Shown: positions 44,885-55,637 of the stretch, in pieces | How positions within the stretch are numbered: the first letter of the stretch is position 1 | Layout: each line of letters opens with the position of its first letter | Assembly: GCA_039000515.1 (NCBI GenBank) | Contig: JBCFYV010000001.1 | Coordinates: forward strand, 35,817,620-35,881,619 | DNA: 64,000 nt | Direction: 5' to 3' | Source: Timema cristinae | Lineage: Eukaryota; Arthropoda; Insecta; Phasmatodea; Timematidae | Made by a program: the position numbers and the translations under genes | Notes under the pieces: model-generated | Databases searched by the model: none | Seen by the model: the letters and a program-made list of their open reading frames with translations, nothing else | What the model was told of the DNA's origin: nothing

Positions 44885-45075
44885 TTTTATACAATCGCAT
44901 CAGTGGTTAAAAGGTCTAGGACGTAAAATTCGACTTTTATGTTTTACTTGTAAAGGAGAGGTTGGAGTTTGAATCCCGGTCAATTGTACTGAGATTTATA
45001 TTTTCCAAAATATTTTTACACACCACTTACATGAAAATGCTGCTAAATTTTTTTCTTAAATTTAATTTAATCGTC
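44885..45075 (+). mobile_element. Type C SINE, plus strand, degenerate
   Basis: TCAGTGGTTAAAAGGTCTAG, GGAGTTTGAATCCCGGTCAA (good B-box), TTGTACTGAGATTTATATTT and CACTTACATGAAAATGCTGC. The tail is lost. Confidence 0.6.
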
Positions 45076-45154
45076 TTTACTTGATTAGTGTAACATTGCA
45101 AATAGCTATAATGGATAGTAGGATTCGATTCACACATTACACAATAATTTTTTT

Positions 45155-45750
45155 TAACTTTCTTGCTATCTTACAGGTATAGAAAGTATTGTGATCGTTA
45201 TAAAAATTGAACTCAAGATTTTTATGAATTTTCTGACTCCCTGAATATGAATAGGTGGCTTTTGAATTTCTATCTTGTTTGTCTTTCTGTCCGTCTGTCT
45301 GTTCATACCTCGGAGTAGAACATAGACAATTTTACCGATCAGGTTAAAACTTGGTATTTGGTATTTAGACTCAAAAGTCAATATATACATTCTTTATTGG
45401 TCGGAATTTATAATGAGGAATTTATCAAAAATTCTATAGCCATAAGAAGTGCGAATCCAAATGAAATTTCGAAAAGTTAAAATTTTAATTCGAAATACTG
45501 ACACTTGTTAACCCAATGTCAATCGTTATTATTTTCGTCCAAATATAATAGAGATGAATTTAATTGTTTTAAAAAAATTATAAAATTTAAATCTGGGAGT
45601 TAAAAAAGGTTTAACGTAAGTATAACACAATTTTTTCTCGGCTTTGTTGTTGTATATTATTTCATATTCCATATATTACGAGTTTTGAATAATATCTAAA
45701 TTATTAATCAATGGAGTGAGAAAGTCCGTGCGTAGCTAAGCACCATTTAT
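45155..45750 (+). mobile_element. Repeat E copy, plus strand, nearly complete
   Basis: It begins ACTTTCTTGCTATCTTACAG, continues GTATTGTGATCG and TGACTCCCTGAATATGAATA, has a (TGTC/TCTG)n stretch (45275-45305), and ends with GAGTGAGAAAGTCCGTGCG and TAGCTAAGCACCATTT. Its borders match those of 27547-28168. The 74-codon minus frame over it is accidental. Confidence 0.75.
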
Positions 45751-45781
45751 TTATTTATATCTCGTTGTTTTAAAACTTACA

Positions 45782-46060
45782 GGTGACCCTGGTGGTCTAG
45801 GGGTAAGGTGTCAGACTTCTGTGCTGGCGGCCGGGGTTCAATCCTCGGTCCCGGCACAGATTTATCTGATTTCCAAACCCTTCCTTCCCTCTGACAAGAC
45901 ATCTTGTGAATGTGGGGAATGCCAGGCCTCCACCGTGGTTCGGATTCCACGTTAAACTGTAGGTCCTCCATTTCATCTCACAATCACCCTACCATTACAC
46001 ATTAGCGTAAGTGCGTATAACCCGAACGGGTAGTAAGACGCGGTGCTAATAATAATATAT
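45782..46060 (+). mobile_element. Type A SINE, full length, 11-bp target duplication
   Basis: Head with one inserted C (GGTGACCCTGG), B-box-like GGTTCAATCCTCGG at 45835-45848, full body, CCCGAACGGG stem at 46021-46030 and a short TAA/TAT tail. TAAAACTTACA flanks it at 45771-45781 and 46063-46073. The 64-codon minus frame across it is not a gene. Confidence 0.96.
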
Positions 46061-46073
46061 AATAAAACTTACA

Positions 46074-46855
46074 TAGAGACTACCCTTTGATTTATTGATT
46101 TAGAGGCTGACTTATAAAGTTGATTTGCTTAAAATATAAGTCAAAACACGTTATTATTAAGTACACAAGTAAATTGATTGATCAAACTGTACCATTTCTT
46201 GAGGCTAACATACATCATACCACATATGGACACTGACAAATCCACACATATATTAATGTAAGAATATACAGAATTTTTTTATCTTCTATAAGATCAAATG
46301 CTCAAATAGATTTCCCACTATGTTTAGTCACTAGTTTCAAATATCTATTAAAAAGTTTACACAATTTTTCTAAAAGGAAAACTCATAAAACACTCTGGCT
46401 ATAATTAGGTACGTGAAAACAGAGATGAGATGAAAAAATAAAGCTCCTCGAAGGCAAAACGCTTCTTTTTTATACTTTTTTTAAGAGCTTCTTTCTTCTA
46501 AGTTTCATTATGAGAGATTTTAAATAAAAGAAGGTTGGTCACGAAGATAAAAAAAATCTATTTTGAACTTCACTAAGAAGTTCATTGGTACGACTTTACT
46601 TTTTTAGTTGTGCAATCTGAATTACAAAACCTGATAAAATATTGTTTACAAAATATAGGTCTTTGGGAAACCAGTATTCACAAACCATGTTTCTGAATGA
46701 AAAAGGTTAAGAAGAAACCGTTTAGGATATTTATAACTATAATAGAAACGCGTATGTATGAACCAACTAATTATATCAGCACACAACTTGAAACCAGTTT
46801 TCTAATAAAGACACAACACCCTATCCTTATTATATTCACCCCTATCTTCACACAT
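46074..46855. other. No feature seen
   Basis: AT-rich; the 76-codon plus frame at 46697-46927 has no motif. Confidence 0.4.
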
Positions 46856-46861
46856 TTATTC

Positions 46862-47045
46862 ACACCTTACTACTCGTTAGGGATATCCACATACTTATAC
46901 GAGATTGGTATGGATGAGAACAGTTGAATAAAGAGGAGATACAACCACATTTACATGAACGGAGAATGGAAAATTATTTAGGGAGAATCAAAGTGACTCC
47001 AGCAGAGATTAAAATATGGATATACCCGTTCCTGGTAAACTCAAA
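46862..47045 (-). mobile_element. Type B/C SINE, minus strand, degenerate
   Basis: The tail (CTTACTACTCGTTAGGGATA on plus), the body (CATTTACATGAACGGAGAAT, ATTATTTAGGGAGAATC) and the B-box region (AGCAGAGATTAAAATATGG) are in order. The head is poor. Confidence 0.55.
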
Positions 47046-47505
47046 AAGACTAAATTGACGTATTTGTCCATATGTCTACTGGTTTGGTTCTCAATCCAAC
47101 AGCCTTCCATTTTCACAATGAATTAGGGTAGTCTGAAAATGACCAGTATTACAAATTTCTACAGTTGAAAAAATCATGAGCTTTAGCTCAGTAGAGAGGC
47201 TTGTTAATTGTTAATACATATGCCACCAAACGCTTTATATTACTTTTTGTATGCCCTCCCCATCCCTTTTTTTTTACCTTGTAGCACCAAATAGTCATTA
47301 ACCCGTCTTTACCCTCTTTATCCCACAAAACCTGTGTTAGGTAATTTTCACATCAAGAGTGAATAACATTATTTCATAAAGAGGTTTGTGTGACACTAAA
47401 AGAAGGATTAATATTTAATACAACTCAGAATTAGAATCTATATGTATGTTTAGCAACGGCGAAAACATGAATAGTAATATTATTTCAACATTAGAAAGTA
47501 TAAGG
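47046..47505. other. No feature seen
   Basis: AT-rich to medium; nothing recognised. Confidence 0.4.
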
Positions 47506-47512
47506 GATGTGT

Positions 47513-47760
47513 ACCTTCTGTGGCTGCGTGGTCTAACGCGCTACTCTCACAGTATACTACTCTGCCAATGATGGGAATATTGAGATACGAGTCTCATTCG
47601 GGTGTTCTGAAGGTGGTTTTTCCAAAATAGTATTCCAGTATATCTTTCAAGCAAATTCAGGAACATTTCTTCTATATATAACCTTCCTAATCCCTAGAAC
47701 GATTAGCGTAATTAGTACATAAGCGTGTATCCCAAATGGGTAGTAAGATGCGTGGTAAAA
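47513..47760 (+). mobile_element. Type B SINE, plus strand, with compensated tail stem
   Basis: Head TTCTGTGGCTGCGTGGTCTA and A-box, B-box GATACGAGTCTCATTCGGG, body GGTGGTTTTTCCAAAATAG and a full tail. The stem-loop reads CCCA-AA-TGGG (47731-47740): relative to CCCG-AA-CGGG both partners of one pair changed and pairing is kept. The 68-codon minus frame (47647-47853) is not a gene. Confidence 0.82.
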
Positions 47761-47764
47761 ATGT

Positions 47765-48040
47765 AACTCAGTCAGGATTGAAAGGTAGTAAATTATTGGC
47801 CCAGCCCTCACGGTATGCAATACAGCCACACATGACTGCAACATAGTTTGCATAGTACGCCCAAGGCCAGAGTAAGAGAAAGCCTTAAGTCCTTAAACTA
47901 TGTCTTGACTGTTGGGAAGGAGTTATGGAGGAGGGGTTATGTCTTTTTGAGATATCCAAATGGTTTGATCTACTAAATTAATTCTACCTTTTTGTTCTAT
48001 TCCTGATAGAGATAATTATTTGTTTCATACTTAATGAATT
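47765..48040 (-). mobile_element. Repeat F copy, minus strand
   Basis: On the minus strand this segment matches 57885-58125 over about 250 bp, including CTATCAGGAATAGAACAAAA, AAAAGACATAACCCCTCC, AACAGTCAAGA, TTGCAGTCATGTGTGG and AATTTACTACCTTTCAAT. Roughly four of five bases agree by eye. No open frame; class unknown. Confidence 0.8.
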
Positions 48041-49465
48041 ATGTTTGCTCTCATTAATATATGGGTTGGCATTTTTTTCTTTTAGCTCTTAAAGATTTAA
48101 TCAAGCCACAGGTTATTTTGGCAATAGTGATACCTACATTTATTTATTTAATATGGAAACATAAAGCAGTTCTCTGCATTTTCATAATCTTAATTACTGT
48201 GAATAGCTTATTATAAATATATAGTGATTAATTATTATATTATATTCCACACATGTTACACAAATAACAAATTAAATCTAAAAGATTTATAGTTTTCGTC
48301 TAAGAATCTGAGTTAAAATCTTATATAATTTATAGGGTCAAATATCGATTAAGAATATTCTATATTATCTCCAGGTGGACAAAGCAATTTGATAAAATCT
48401 TATCTGTGTGACATATTTTAGTTTAAGAAGTGAATTTATTTGTTTTTCAAGCGAATATGACTGTGTATAAATTTGTGGGACCATAGATTGCTTCCATAAT
48501 TGATTTAATGTTACCATAAGGGCCATAATATAACTATCAGTAAAAAGTGTTGATAAATAATTAGATTGAGAAATTAGTAGTTTACTAAGATCCACGCCAA
48601 TTATCAATTTTTTAATTGTGTAACTATTTTTTTTTGTCAAATCTTTTTTTTTATTAAACTAATTCTGGAAATCCAAACAATAATACTGGCTATGTCATCT
48701 GCAAGTATTAAAATAATATCACAGTGAGGAGTTTTAAATAAATGAAAAAAGAGGAGAATTATGGTTTTTCATTTACGAGCTTAAAAACACTTTACATGAT
48801 TTATCTGCTTTTTTTTAAGATTAGGAATAAAAATACCTCTAAGTAAAAAAATATTGTAATACTATAATATTTTTGAGAATGTCTATCTGTGGCTAAAGAC
48901 ACCTGGAAATTCATAACTGATTGCGGTGTGTTTATTTCTTTTCATTATGATGTCTCCTAAGCAAGATTCTATCATACACATAGTCAGGGTTTGAGTCTCA
49001 ATGAATGAAACGGCTGGATTTTTTTATATCTGCTGATTATAATCCCTTAAACCACTTAAACGTTTGCGATGCGTTTTTTACTTTTGTACTAGATCAATAT
49101 TCCGTCAGGTTTTATCACTGTTTGTTTATTATCAAGGGTTTTAAAAATCTAGTAATTTTAAATGAGTCCCGAGGAACTTCCAGCCAGATATTTTTCTCTT
49201 GCCTAATATTTATGGTTCATTTTAACCCATTTTTGTGCATATATTTTTATATCTAGAAATTTAATCCATACAATTTTAGATTTTATTTATCATTAAGATT
49301 AGCCTGAGAGTCCTTGATGAAGTGGTGGCCTGACAAACGATGGCGTAATTTGACGGTTTGCAGAATGGTGTAATAAATGAGCCCGGTGGTAGTGGAATCG
49401 GTTTGAAACCGAAATCCTAGTGTAAGTTGAAGGCGTGGCACTCAAGGTTATCTCCCGGAGATGTT
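48041..49465. other. No gene seen
   Basis: AT-rich. The frames at 48365-48640 (-) and 49005-49256 (+) are Leu/Ile/Phe-rich and lack motifs. A small GC rise at 49300-49430 has no recognised identity. Confidence 0.45.
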
Positions 49466-49648
49466 ACGTAAAGCTATGTACACACTGGACGATTATCGGC
49501 CGACGCGAGTCGCTTGACAACTTTCTCGATCAAGTCAGGCCGCCGACTTTTCCAAGACAAAAGTCTCCACAGATTGTGCCTGTCCATATAGAGCAGCAAC
49601 ATTCACCGCCGACATCTACTAAAAGTTCTTCTACTGATTGAAATTGTG

Positions 49649-49816
49649 ATGTATCCCTTAACCATTGCTGGCATCGCAGCCGCTTTTATTGTGATTAAAA
49701 AAAACTCGCAAACACGTAAAAGGCGATGGTGGAAAAAGGAGTTATTTAAAAAAGGGGATGAATCAAGGGACGAATTTAATGTTCGAACTATTACTAAACG
49801 ATGGAAGTTCGTTTAA
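49649..49816 (+). pseudogene. Harbinger-type transposase N-terminal remnant (55 codons)
   Basis: The frame ATG to TAA encodes 55 residues with RKRRWWKKELFKKGDESRDE near residues 24-43. PIF/Harbinger nuclease-type transposases commonly begin with an RRWWVRPW/KKELF-like segment followed by a short spacer and an EDP/DGSSFKNFLR-like segment. Here the second segment, ELLLNDGSSFKNF, sits in another frame just downstream (about 49786-49824), so a frameshift separates the two. No DDE nuclease domain follows. Confidence 0.6.
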
Positions 49817-50210
49817 AAACTTTCCCCTTTTTGTTCCTGTCGCGATACTCTTTGGAATTAACTTGCCACAGAGCAGGGAATGCATGGAGCAGTTCTATTA
49901 AACGTAGACGATTTTCTTGTGTCCACATCGTTCTATGAAAAAAATAATCAAAACATACGTGGTAATTGGGTATTTTATAGAATGTACAAGGTAACTTAAA
50001 TTATCATTATTTTTAACTCAATTTAATACCTGGCGGACTCAGGTTGTTACCCTCAAAATAACAAAATATATTTTTGATGATTATAATTACTGCAGATAGC
50101 TATTTAAATATAACTATTTTATATTTTTGTATAAATATTTGTATATGTTTAAATATATTTAAATATAAATACCGTATTTAAAATATTTGTTGATTATATA
50201 CAAATATACT

Positions 50211-50258
50211 TGCGTATAACCCGAGCGGTTAGTAAGACGCGGTGCTAATAATAATAAT
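50211..50258 (+). mobile_element. 48-bp SINE tail insertion with 11-bp target duplication
   Basis: Only the shared SINE end is present: GCGTATAACC, the altered stem CCCGAGCGGT, TAGTAAGACGCGGTGC and (TAA)n. ACAAATATACT flanks it exactly at 50200-50210 and 50259-50269. This is therefore a genuine, extremely 5'-truncated insertion, not a leftover fragment. Type A or B cannot be told apart from this short piece. Confidence 0.93.
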
Positions 50259-50539
50259 ACAAATATACTAACCAAAATATTGAGATCAGGGTGTTGACTG
50301 CTCGCTAGCATATGGACTCAAACAAACAAAAGTCGGCCGACTGAAATCGCTGCGTACATATTGAGAATGTTTTCCATTCCGGATGGAAAACTCGACGACA
50401 GCAACCTTCCTTTGATAATCAGCCGCTCGGCAGTCGGCCGATTCTGGCTCCGCCCACTCGACGATAAATATCGTCGAACAACATCGTCCAGCGACTCGCG
50501 TCGGCCGATAATCGTCCAATGTGTACTAAGCTTTAGGTC

Positions 50540-50862
50540 TTACAGAGAAATGTGTTACATTTACTTTTTGAAAATTATAAAATTGAATTTACAGGTATTT
50601 TTACCTTATAAATTTAACTAAAGAAGGGAAAGAGTGTTTTTATATGTAGTGAATTTTATTTAGGAGAATGATGTGTTAAAATTTAATTATTGAACTTGAT
50701 TAAATTTAATTTACAGGTATTTTAATCTTATAAATTTAACAAAACAAAGAAGTGAATGTTTTATAGATAGTTAAATTTATTTAGGAGTATGATGTGTTAA
50801 ATTTAATTCTTTCAATTTATTAAATTTAATTTACAGGCCTATTAATCTTATAAATTTGATTG
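50540..50862. repeat. Tandem repeat, unit about 120 bp, 2.7 copies
   Basis: TTTACAGGTATTTT-CTTATAAATTTAAC recurs at about 50589, 50712 and 50832, with ATTTATTTAGGAG-ATGATGTGTTAAA between. AT-rich and non-coding. Confidence 0.85.
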
Positions 50863-50864
50863 GA

Positions 50865-51003
50865 GGGAGAGTTGAAAACCAATTAGAAAAAACTCTCTCA
50901 GTGAACCCAACCGGGATTAAACCCGGATCTCCCCGTCATTTTCAGCCTTGTATATTGTGAGAGTAGCGAGGTTAAAACATGTGACCACCGAAGCGGTTGA
51001 ATC
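50865..51003 (-). mobile_element. Type B SINE, head half, minus strand
   Basis: The minus strand has AACCGCTTCGGTGGTCACATG, a GGGTTTAATCCCGGTTGGG B-box and TTTTTTCTAATTGGTTTTC. It lacks the tail and stops at the edge of the 120-bp tandem repeat. Confidence 0.7.
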
Positions 51004-51009
51004 CTGTTA

Positions 51010-51326
51010 TACGTATATAGTATATTTATTAAATGATATTTTTTGTATTTGGTTTGGTTTGCCTTCGAGTCATGGCTTCTTGGTTGTTGGCCGTGAAATC
51101 AGTACAGCAAACCAATCTTGTTCCGTGGTTTAATAAGCCGATCTGCCTACACCAAACGCGCTGTATGCATTGTCTTCTCCAGCCATGCGCTGTCGATATT
51201 TTGGAGTGTAGTTATTCAATTGTATGATACAGGCTAGGCTTCCAGAGTAAAGGCGGTATTAGACAAGATAATTTTCTAGGAGGATTGAGATGAGTAGTGG
51301 GATTAGGGGACGATCTTATATGAAGA

Positions 51327-51330
<4 letters not shown>
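51010..51330. other. No feature recognised
   Basis: Medium GC content at 51050-51230 with overlapping plus frames of 61 and 64 codons, no motif. Confidence 0.4.
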
Positions 51331-51359
<29 letters not shown>

Positions 51360-51368
51360 ATTATTATA
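51331..51368. repeat. (ATT)n microsatellite at the LINE 5' border
   Basis: About eleven ATT units ending directly before the first LINE codons. Confidence 0.9.
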
Positions 51369-53394
51369 GACAGAGAGCCAACTGGATGAACTCAATTGAA
51401 AATAGTATTAAATGCAAGCCTAAAGATTTTTGGAAATTTGTTAAATATAATCGTATGCATAAAGTGTTTCCATTAAACCTAGAAATTAATGGCAAGTCTA
51501 TAGTGGATCCTTTATTAATTGCTAATGAGTTTGGGACCTACTTTCATTCCGTTTATAATTCAGCCCTTCCTGTCTTACCCTGCGCCGTTATTGAAACGAG
51601 CGTGCCCTTGTATCCTTGCCACATCACACCCTTGGATGTTGCTAATGCTATAAAAACAATAGAGTTCTTCTAGATGTGCCGGGACAGATGGAATTCCAAG
51701 TTTTATTGTTAAAGGATGTGCCAGCATTTTCAGCCCTTCGTTAGCCTATATCTTTAACATTAGCCTATCAAATGAAACTTTTCCTCTCAAATGGAAACAA
51801 TCTGTTGTCATACCTATCTATAAAAAATGGGTAAAAACAAATGTTCGTAATTATAAACCAATTTCTCTCTTAAACACTTTCTTCAAAGTTTTCTAGAAAA
51901 TAATACATGAGCATACTTTCCACACCCTTAAAAATAAACTTTCAGATAATCAACATGGCTTTATAAAAAACAAATCTATTGTCACTAATTTGGTAGAATT
52001 TCTTGGGCGTGTTGCCCCTCAAGTCTCTGCCCAAGGTCAGGTTGATGCTATTTATTTTGACCAAAGTAAGGCATTTGATTTATGTCAGCATAATATTATT
52101 CTCTCTAAACTTGGTAGTTTTGGACTTTCTCACTCATATGTAAATTGGTTCAGCAGTTATTTACATGAAAGATCATTCATTATTAAAATTGATTCACACA
52201 CCTCTAATACATTTTTAGCACCCTGTGGCATACCTCAGGGGTCTAATTTAGGTCCTCTTCTCTTTAATGTGTTTATTGATGACATTGGTAAATATTTGAA
52301 ATCTTCTAGTTATATTGGGTGACCTGGTGGTCTAGGGGTAAGGTGTCAGACTTCTGTGCTGGCGGCCAGGGTTCAATCCTCGGTACCGACACAGATTTAT
52401 CTGATTTCCAAACCCTTCCTTCACCTCTGACAAAACATCTTGTGAATGTGGGGAATGCCAGGCCTCCACCGTGGTTCGGATTCCACGTTAAACTGTAGGT
52501 CCTCCATTTTATATCACAATCACCCTACATTACACATTAGCGTAAGTGCGTATAACCCGAACGGGTAGTAAGACGCGGTGCTAATAATAATAATAATAAT
52601 TCTAGTTATTTACTCTTTGCTGATGATGTAAAATTATTTAAAACTATCAAATCAATTGCAGATTGTATAGATTTACAAAATGATGTAAATGGTATTTTAC
52701 AATGGTTTTGGAAAATGGAATGTCTATCAATAAATCTAAGAAAAAATCTATATCATTTAATAGGAAAACTAATCCTTTCTTTTTTACTTTTAAACTGGGC
52801 AGTGAAAACATAGTTCGTACACTTTGTATTAATGATCTTGGTGTCCTCCTGGATAACAAACTTTATTTCCACTATCATGTTGACCATGTCATTTCCCAGT
52901 CATTGAAATTACTTGGGCTTATTAAATTTGTAACTTCATCATTTAAGAAAACTGACTGTTTTTTATGTCTGTATTACACCCTGGTTAAATCTAAGTTAGA
53001 ATACGCTACTGTTGCTTGGAATTCCATTAACTTAACTGACTCTCTTAGGTTAGAAAACGTTCAAAGAAAATTGATCGCTGCGTGCTATGATAAATACTTT
53101 AGTAACCGGATTTATTATGATTATAACAGAATTTGAAACCTATTAGGGCTCCAAACTCTCTTCTCGCGTAGATTTTATTGTGATGGCCTTTTTGTTTTTA
53201 ATATTTTCAATAACAAAATTTATTGCAAATTTGCCCTTGATCATGTAGGAGTTCATACCCCTTCTCGGGCTTCCCGTAATCCTAAATTATTTTATCTCAA
53301 TGGCTCTTATAAGGTAAGCCTTATAGGTCGTTGTATCCATAGCGCCACTTCTAGATTTGTCGAGTTCAACTTTTATCATAAAAGGAAAACTTAA
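51369..53394 (+). pseudogene. LINE reverse transcriptase (ORF2) pseudogene
   Basis: Segments in order: DFWKFVKYNR (about 51425), a GTDGIPSFIVK segment (51690), KWKQSVVIPIYKK (51790), NYKPISLLNTFFKVF (51850), QHGFIKNKSI (51950), DAIYFDQSKAFD (52040; first catalytic Asp), GIPQGSNLGPLLFNVFIDDI (52230), FADDVKLF (about 52617; the catalytic AspAsp pair) and DLGVLLDNKL...HVDHVI (52840). The order is as in jockey-clade and CR1 reverse transcriptases. Damage: frameshift near 51660, a stop near 51894, the SINE at 52318, frameshifts near 52700, and TGA at 53134. After that the frame continues (RRFYCDGLFVFNIFN...) to TAA at 53392-53394. Not functional. Confidence 0.93.
52318..52599 (+). mobile_element. 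Type A SINE inside the LINE, 10-bp target duplication
   Basis: Full length from GGTGACC to (TAA)n. B-box-like GGTTCAATCCT at 52370-52380; CCCGAACGGG at 52557-52566. TTCTAGTTAT flanks it at 52304-52313 and 52600-52609. It lies between the GIPQG and FADD motifs of the reverse transcriptase and so splits the catalytic domain. It is near consensus and younger than its host. Confidence 0.97.
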
Positions 53395-53755
53395 CTCGGA
53401 GAGTTATTTAAGGTTATCCCATATCAATAATTTATCATGTAGAGGTTCTGCCTATATTATTTAAACTTACAATATTCTGATCTATTTTTTGCATAATGTT
53501 ACTGTTTACTATTTAGTTATTTGTTTTTAATGCTGCTTTTTATTCTTATTATTATTAACTACTTTTTTTATTTCGTAACTATTAATCAGTATATAACATT
53601 ATTTAGCCATTTTTTGTCTATCATTTTTCGTGTATAAATATATGTATTGTAAGATATGTACTTGTGTACTTTTCAGTGCTGGCCTGTTATAGGTCTTACG
53701 ACTGTTGGCCATCACTTTAATAAAGGAAATTGAAATTGAAATTATTATTATTATT

Positions 53756-53937
53756 TACATTCACATAAGTTGCTCATAGGAGCGAAAACTTCCACAGGAT
53801 GGAAACATCGAAAAGACGGCTCATTTTACCAAATGTTGTTTACTTCTAAGAAGGAGAGCAAAACAAAACATATCCTTGGAGTGTTTGAAATGTGTTTGAA
53901 ATGTGTTTCAAACTTATTGTCGACAGTTAATTCAACC
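53756..53937. other. Spacer before the transposase remnant
   Basis: Open in the same frame as the transposase start but without protein similarity I can name. It may be the 5' end of the DNA transposon. Confidence 0.35.
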
Positions 53938-54916
53938 ATGGAACGACATGGACGTTTAAGTGAAGCCGATAAAAGAATTATTCTTAGTTTAGTGTAGGCA
54001 GGGTACGTTGACAGTGAAATTTCGCGTACAAGACCTTGTTCGCGAAAAACCGTTTCGCTTTGGAAATCTAGATGGGAAAATGAAAACAGTTTCAAATGTC
54101 GTTATGGTGGAGGTGCTTCAGGCAAAACTACTCGGGCACTAGTTGCAGTAAATCAGGCGGGCTCATATTTAACAAGTAGACATATTTCTGCTTGGTTTGG
54201 TATTAACTTGTCAAAATACAATATTTTGGAGCGTTTAAGAGGGGGGCTTCATTCTTTTACTCCTGCTTCAAAACAGAGATTAACAGAACTGCATAAGCTG
54301 GCTTGTCTGAATTTCACATAAAAAACTTATAACGTCCATTAGAGTATTGGAGGAGAGTCATTTTTACAGACAAGAAGGTGTGGAGTTCATCAAATTATGG
54401 TAATGTGCTAGTGTATCGCCCTAAATATGCTCGTTTCCAACTACCCTATGTGCATCAATGCTGCTATAATGGTTGCTTCTCTGTCTCGAGTTGGGGGTGG
54501 ATTTCACACGCTGGTATGGAAGCTATGTTGAAAGAGGATGCACATTTAAATAAGGAACAATATGTGTGTATCTTGGATAACGTGATGTTTATCAACCCGA
54601 CCGCTTACCTGTTCATACTTCTCAGTTAGTGCAGCGGTTGTTTGCGGATAATGGGGTGGGGGGGCACATTGGTGTTATTCCATGGCCTCCATGTAGCTGT
54701 GATGTAAACTAAATCGAGAATGTTTGGGCAGATATGAGTAGAATACTTCGTGAGCATAATCTGGATATCAGGCATTTTAATCAACTTTGGGATGAAGTTG
54801 AAGCTGCTTGGAAAGAGCTCTCTGACAGTCTGCGGTATATTGCAAGACTTATTAATTCGATGCCAAGGAAACTATCAAGTGGTGTAGAAGCAGAAGGATT
54901 TTGGACACGTTATTGA
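53938..54916 (+). pseudogene. Tc1/mariner-superfamily transposase pseudogene
   Basis: The ATG at 53938 begins MERHGRLSEADKRIILSLV, a paired-like helix-turn-helix continued after an in-frame TAG (53995) by DSEISRT-CSRKTVSLWKSR. Then FTDKKVW (54363-54383, first catalytic Asp), a segment with PVHTSQLVQRLFADNG (about 54607-54654), WPPCSCDVN, a stop in place of a Pro codon, and IENVWADM (about 54680-54740), ending FWTRY at TGA 54914-54916. The second catalytic Asp, expected in a QQDNAPVH-like motif, reads as unrelated residues. At least two frameshifts and three stops make it inactive. About 330 codons of span is a normal family length. Confidence 0.88.
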
Positions 54917-55355
54917 TATGTTAAACAATAATAACATTATTTCAGGAGTAGAAGATTTTATTATATAAGTTGTAGTGAAGACTAAACAAAATACATCTTT
55001 TATTTGTTCCTGAAAATAACTATGAATAAGTAATAACTCTTTGCTCACTGCAAAGACACAAATGTTTAGAAAATAAATGAAAGTTAAATGCATTTGAAAA
55101 TGTCATTATTTTGCTTATTCATTACTTGATAAAGTGAATAATGTGATCCAACCCTTCTTTTAGACAAGCGCCATTTAACTATTTTACTCTATATTCGGAC
55201 CTTCACGGCTAGCTAGCACACACAGAAAGAACTATTTATTAATATGCTTCAACGCCAGGAAAAACATCACTGGTTCTCAGATAATCTCCATTTAGTCAAT
55301 CTTAAATAAATAGGACAAGCAAACAGCATTTAAAGGAAATATCTACACATTCTTG
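54917..55355. other. No feature seen; probable 3' flank of the Tc1-like element
   Basis: AT-rich. I could not identify terminal inverted repeats that pair with sequence before 53938. Confidence 0.4.
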
Positions 55356-55364
55356 CTGAGAGTT

Positions 55365-55628
55365 TTATTTTAATTTTTCAACACCACGTCTTACTATACC
55401 CGTTTGGTTAACACACACAAGTACTAGTTACTCTAAATGGTTAGAAATTGGGAAGGTTGAATTTAGATTAAGTTAACCCACATTTGTGTGGAAGAAGAGT
55501 TGAAAACCATTAAGAGAAAAACCTACTCCAGTTCACTCGAACGAGATTCGAACCTCGATATCCCCGTCCTTGTTAGTCAAGCTCAACACGAAACTACCGC
55601 ATTAGCTAACTATGCCACAAATTCGCGT
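55365..55628 (-). mobile_element. Type B SINE, minus strand, 9-bp target duplication
   Basis: The minus strand has a GACGCGAATTTGTGGCATAG head, CGAGGTTCGAATCTCGTTCG B-box, AACTGGAGTAGGTTTTTCTC, CACACAAATGTGGG and the tail at 55380-55405. CTGAGAGTT flanks it at 55356-55364 and 55629-55637. The stem-loop is damaged (CCAAACGGG). Confidence 0.85.
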
Positions 55629-55637
55629 CTGAGAGTT

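Larger units (their letters stand above)
49469..50535. mobile_element. PIF/Harbinger-like element, internally deleted
   Basis: Terminal inverted repeats of about 45-50 bp: the left TAAAGCT-TGTACACA-TGGACG, CGATTATCGGCCGACGCGAG and TCGCTTGAC match the complement of the right end (50486-50535) with only a few mismatches. The subterminal right part is GC-rich with further GGCCGA words. The interior holds a short transposase-like N-terminal remnant (49649-49816) and a 48-bp SINE insertion. About 1.07 kb is far below an autonomous Harbinger. The family call rests on that coding remnant; the target duplication is not clear. Confidence 0.75.
51369..53755 (+). mobile_element. Jockey/CR1-like LINE, 5'-truncated, with SINE inside
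   Basis: It contains the reverse transcriptase part of ORF2, its C-terminal region and a 3' UTR (53395-53735) ending in AATAAAGGAAATTGAAATTG and (ATT)n. The apurinic-type endonuclease domain expected at the N-terminus and any ORF1 are absent. A type A SINE at 52318-52599 interrupts it. The 3' end matches the fragments at 25045-25612 and 23280-23325, so this LINE family has amplified here repeatedly. Its 3' end differs from the SINE tail. Confidence 0.92.

Noticed and set aside
51369..53755. The LINE here as the partner of the SINEs
   Set aside because: Its 3' end (ACGACTGTTGG...AATAAAGGAAATTG) does not resemble the SINE tail.
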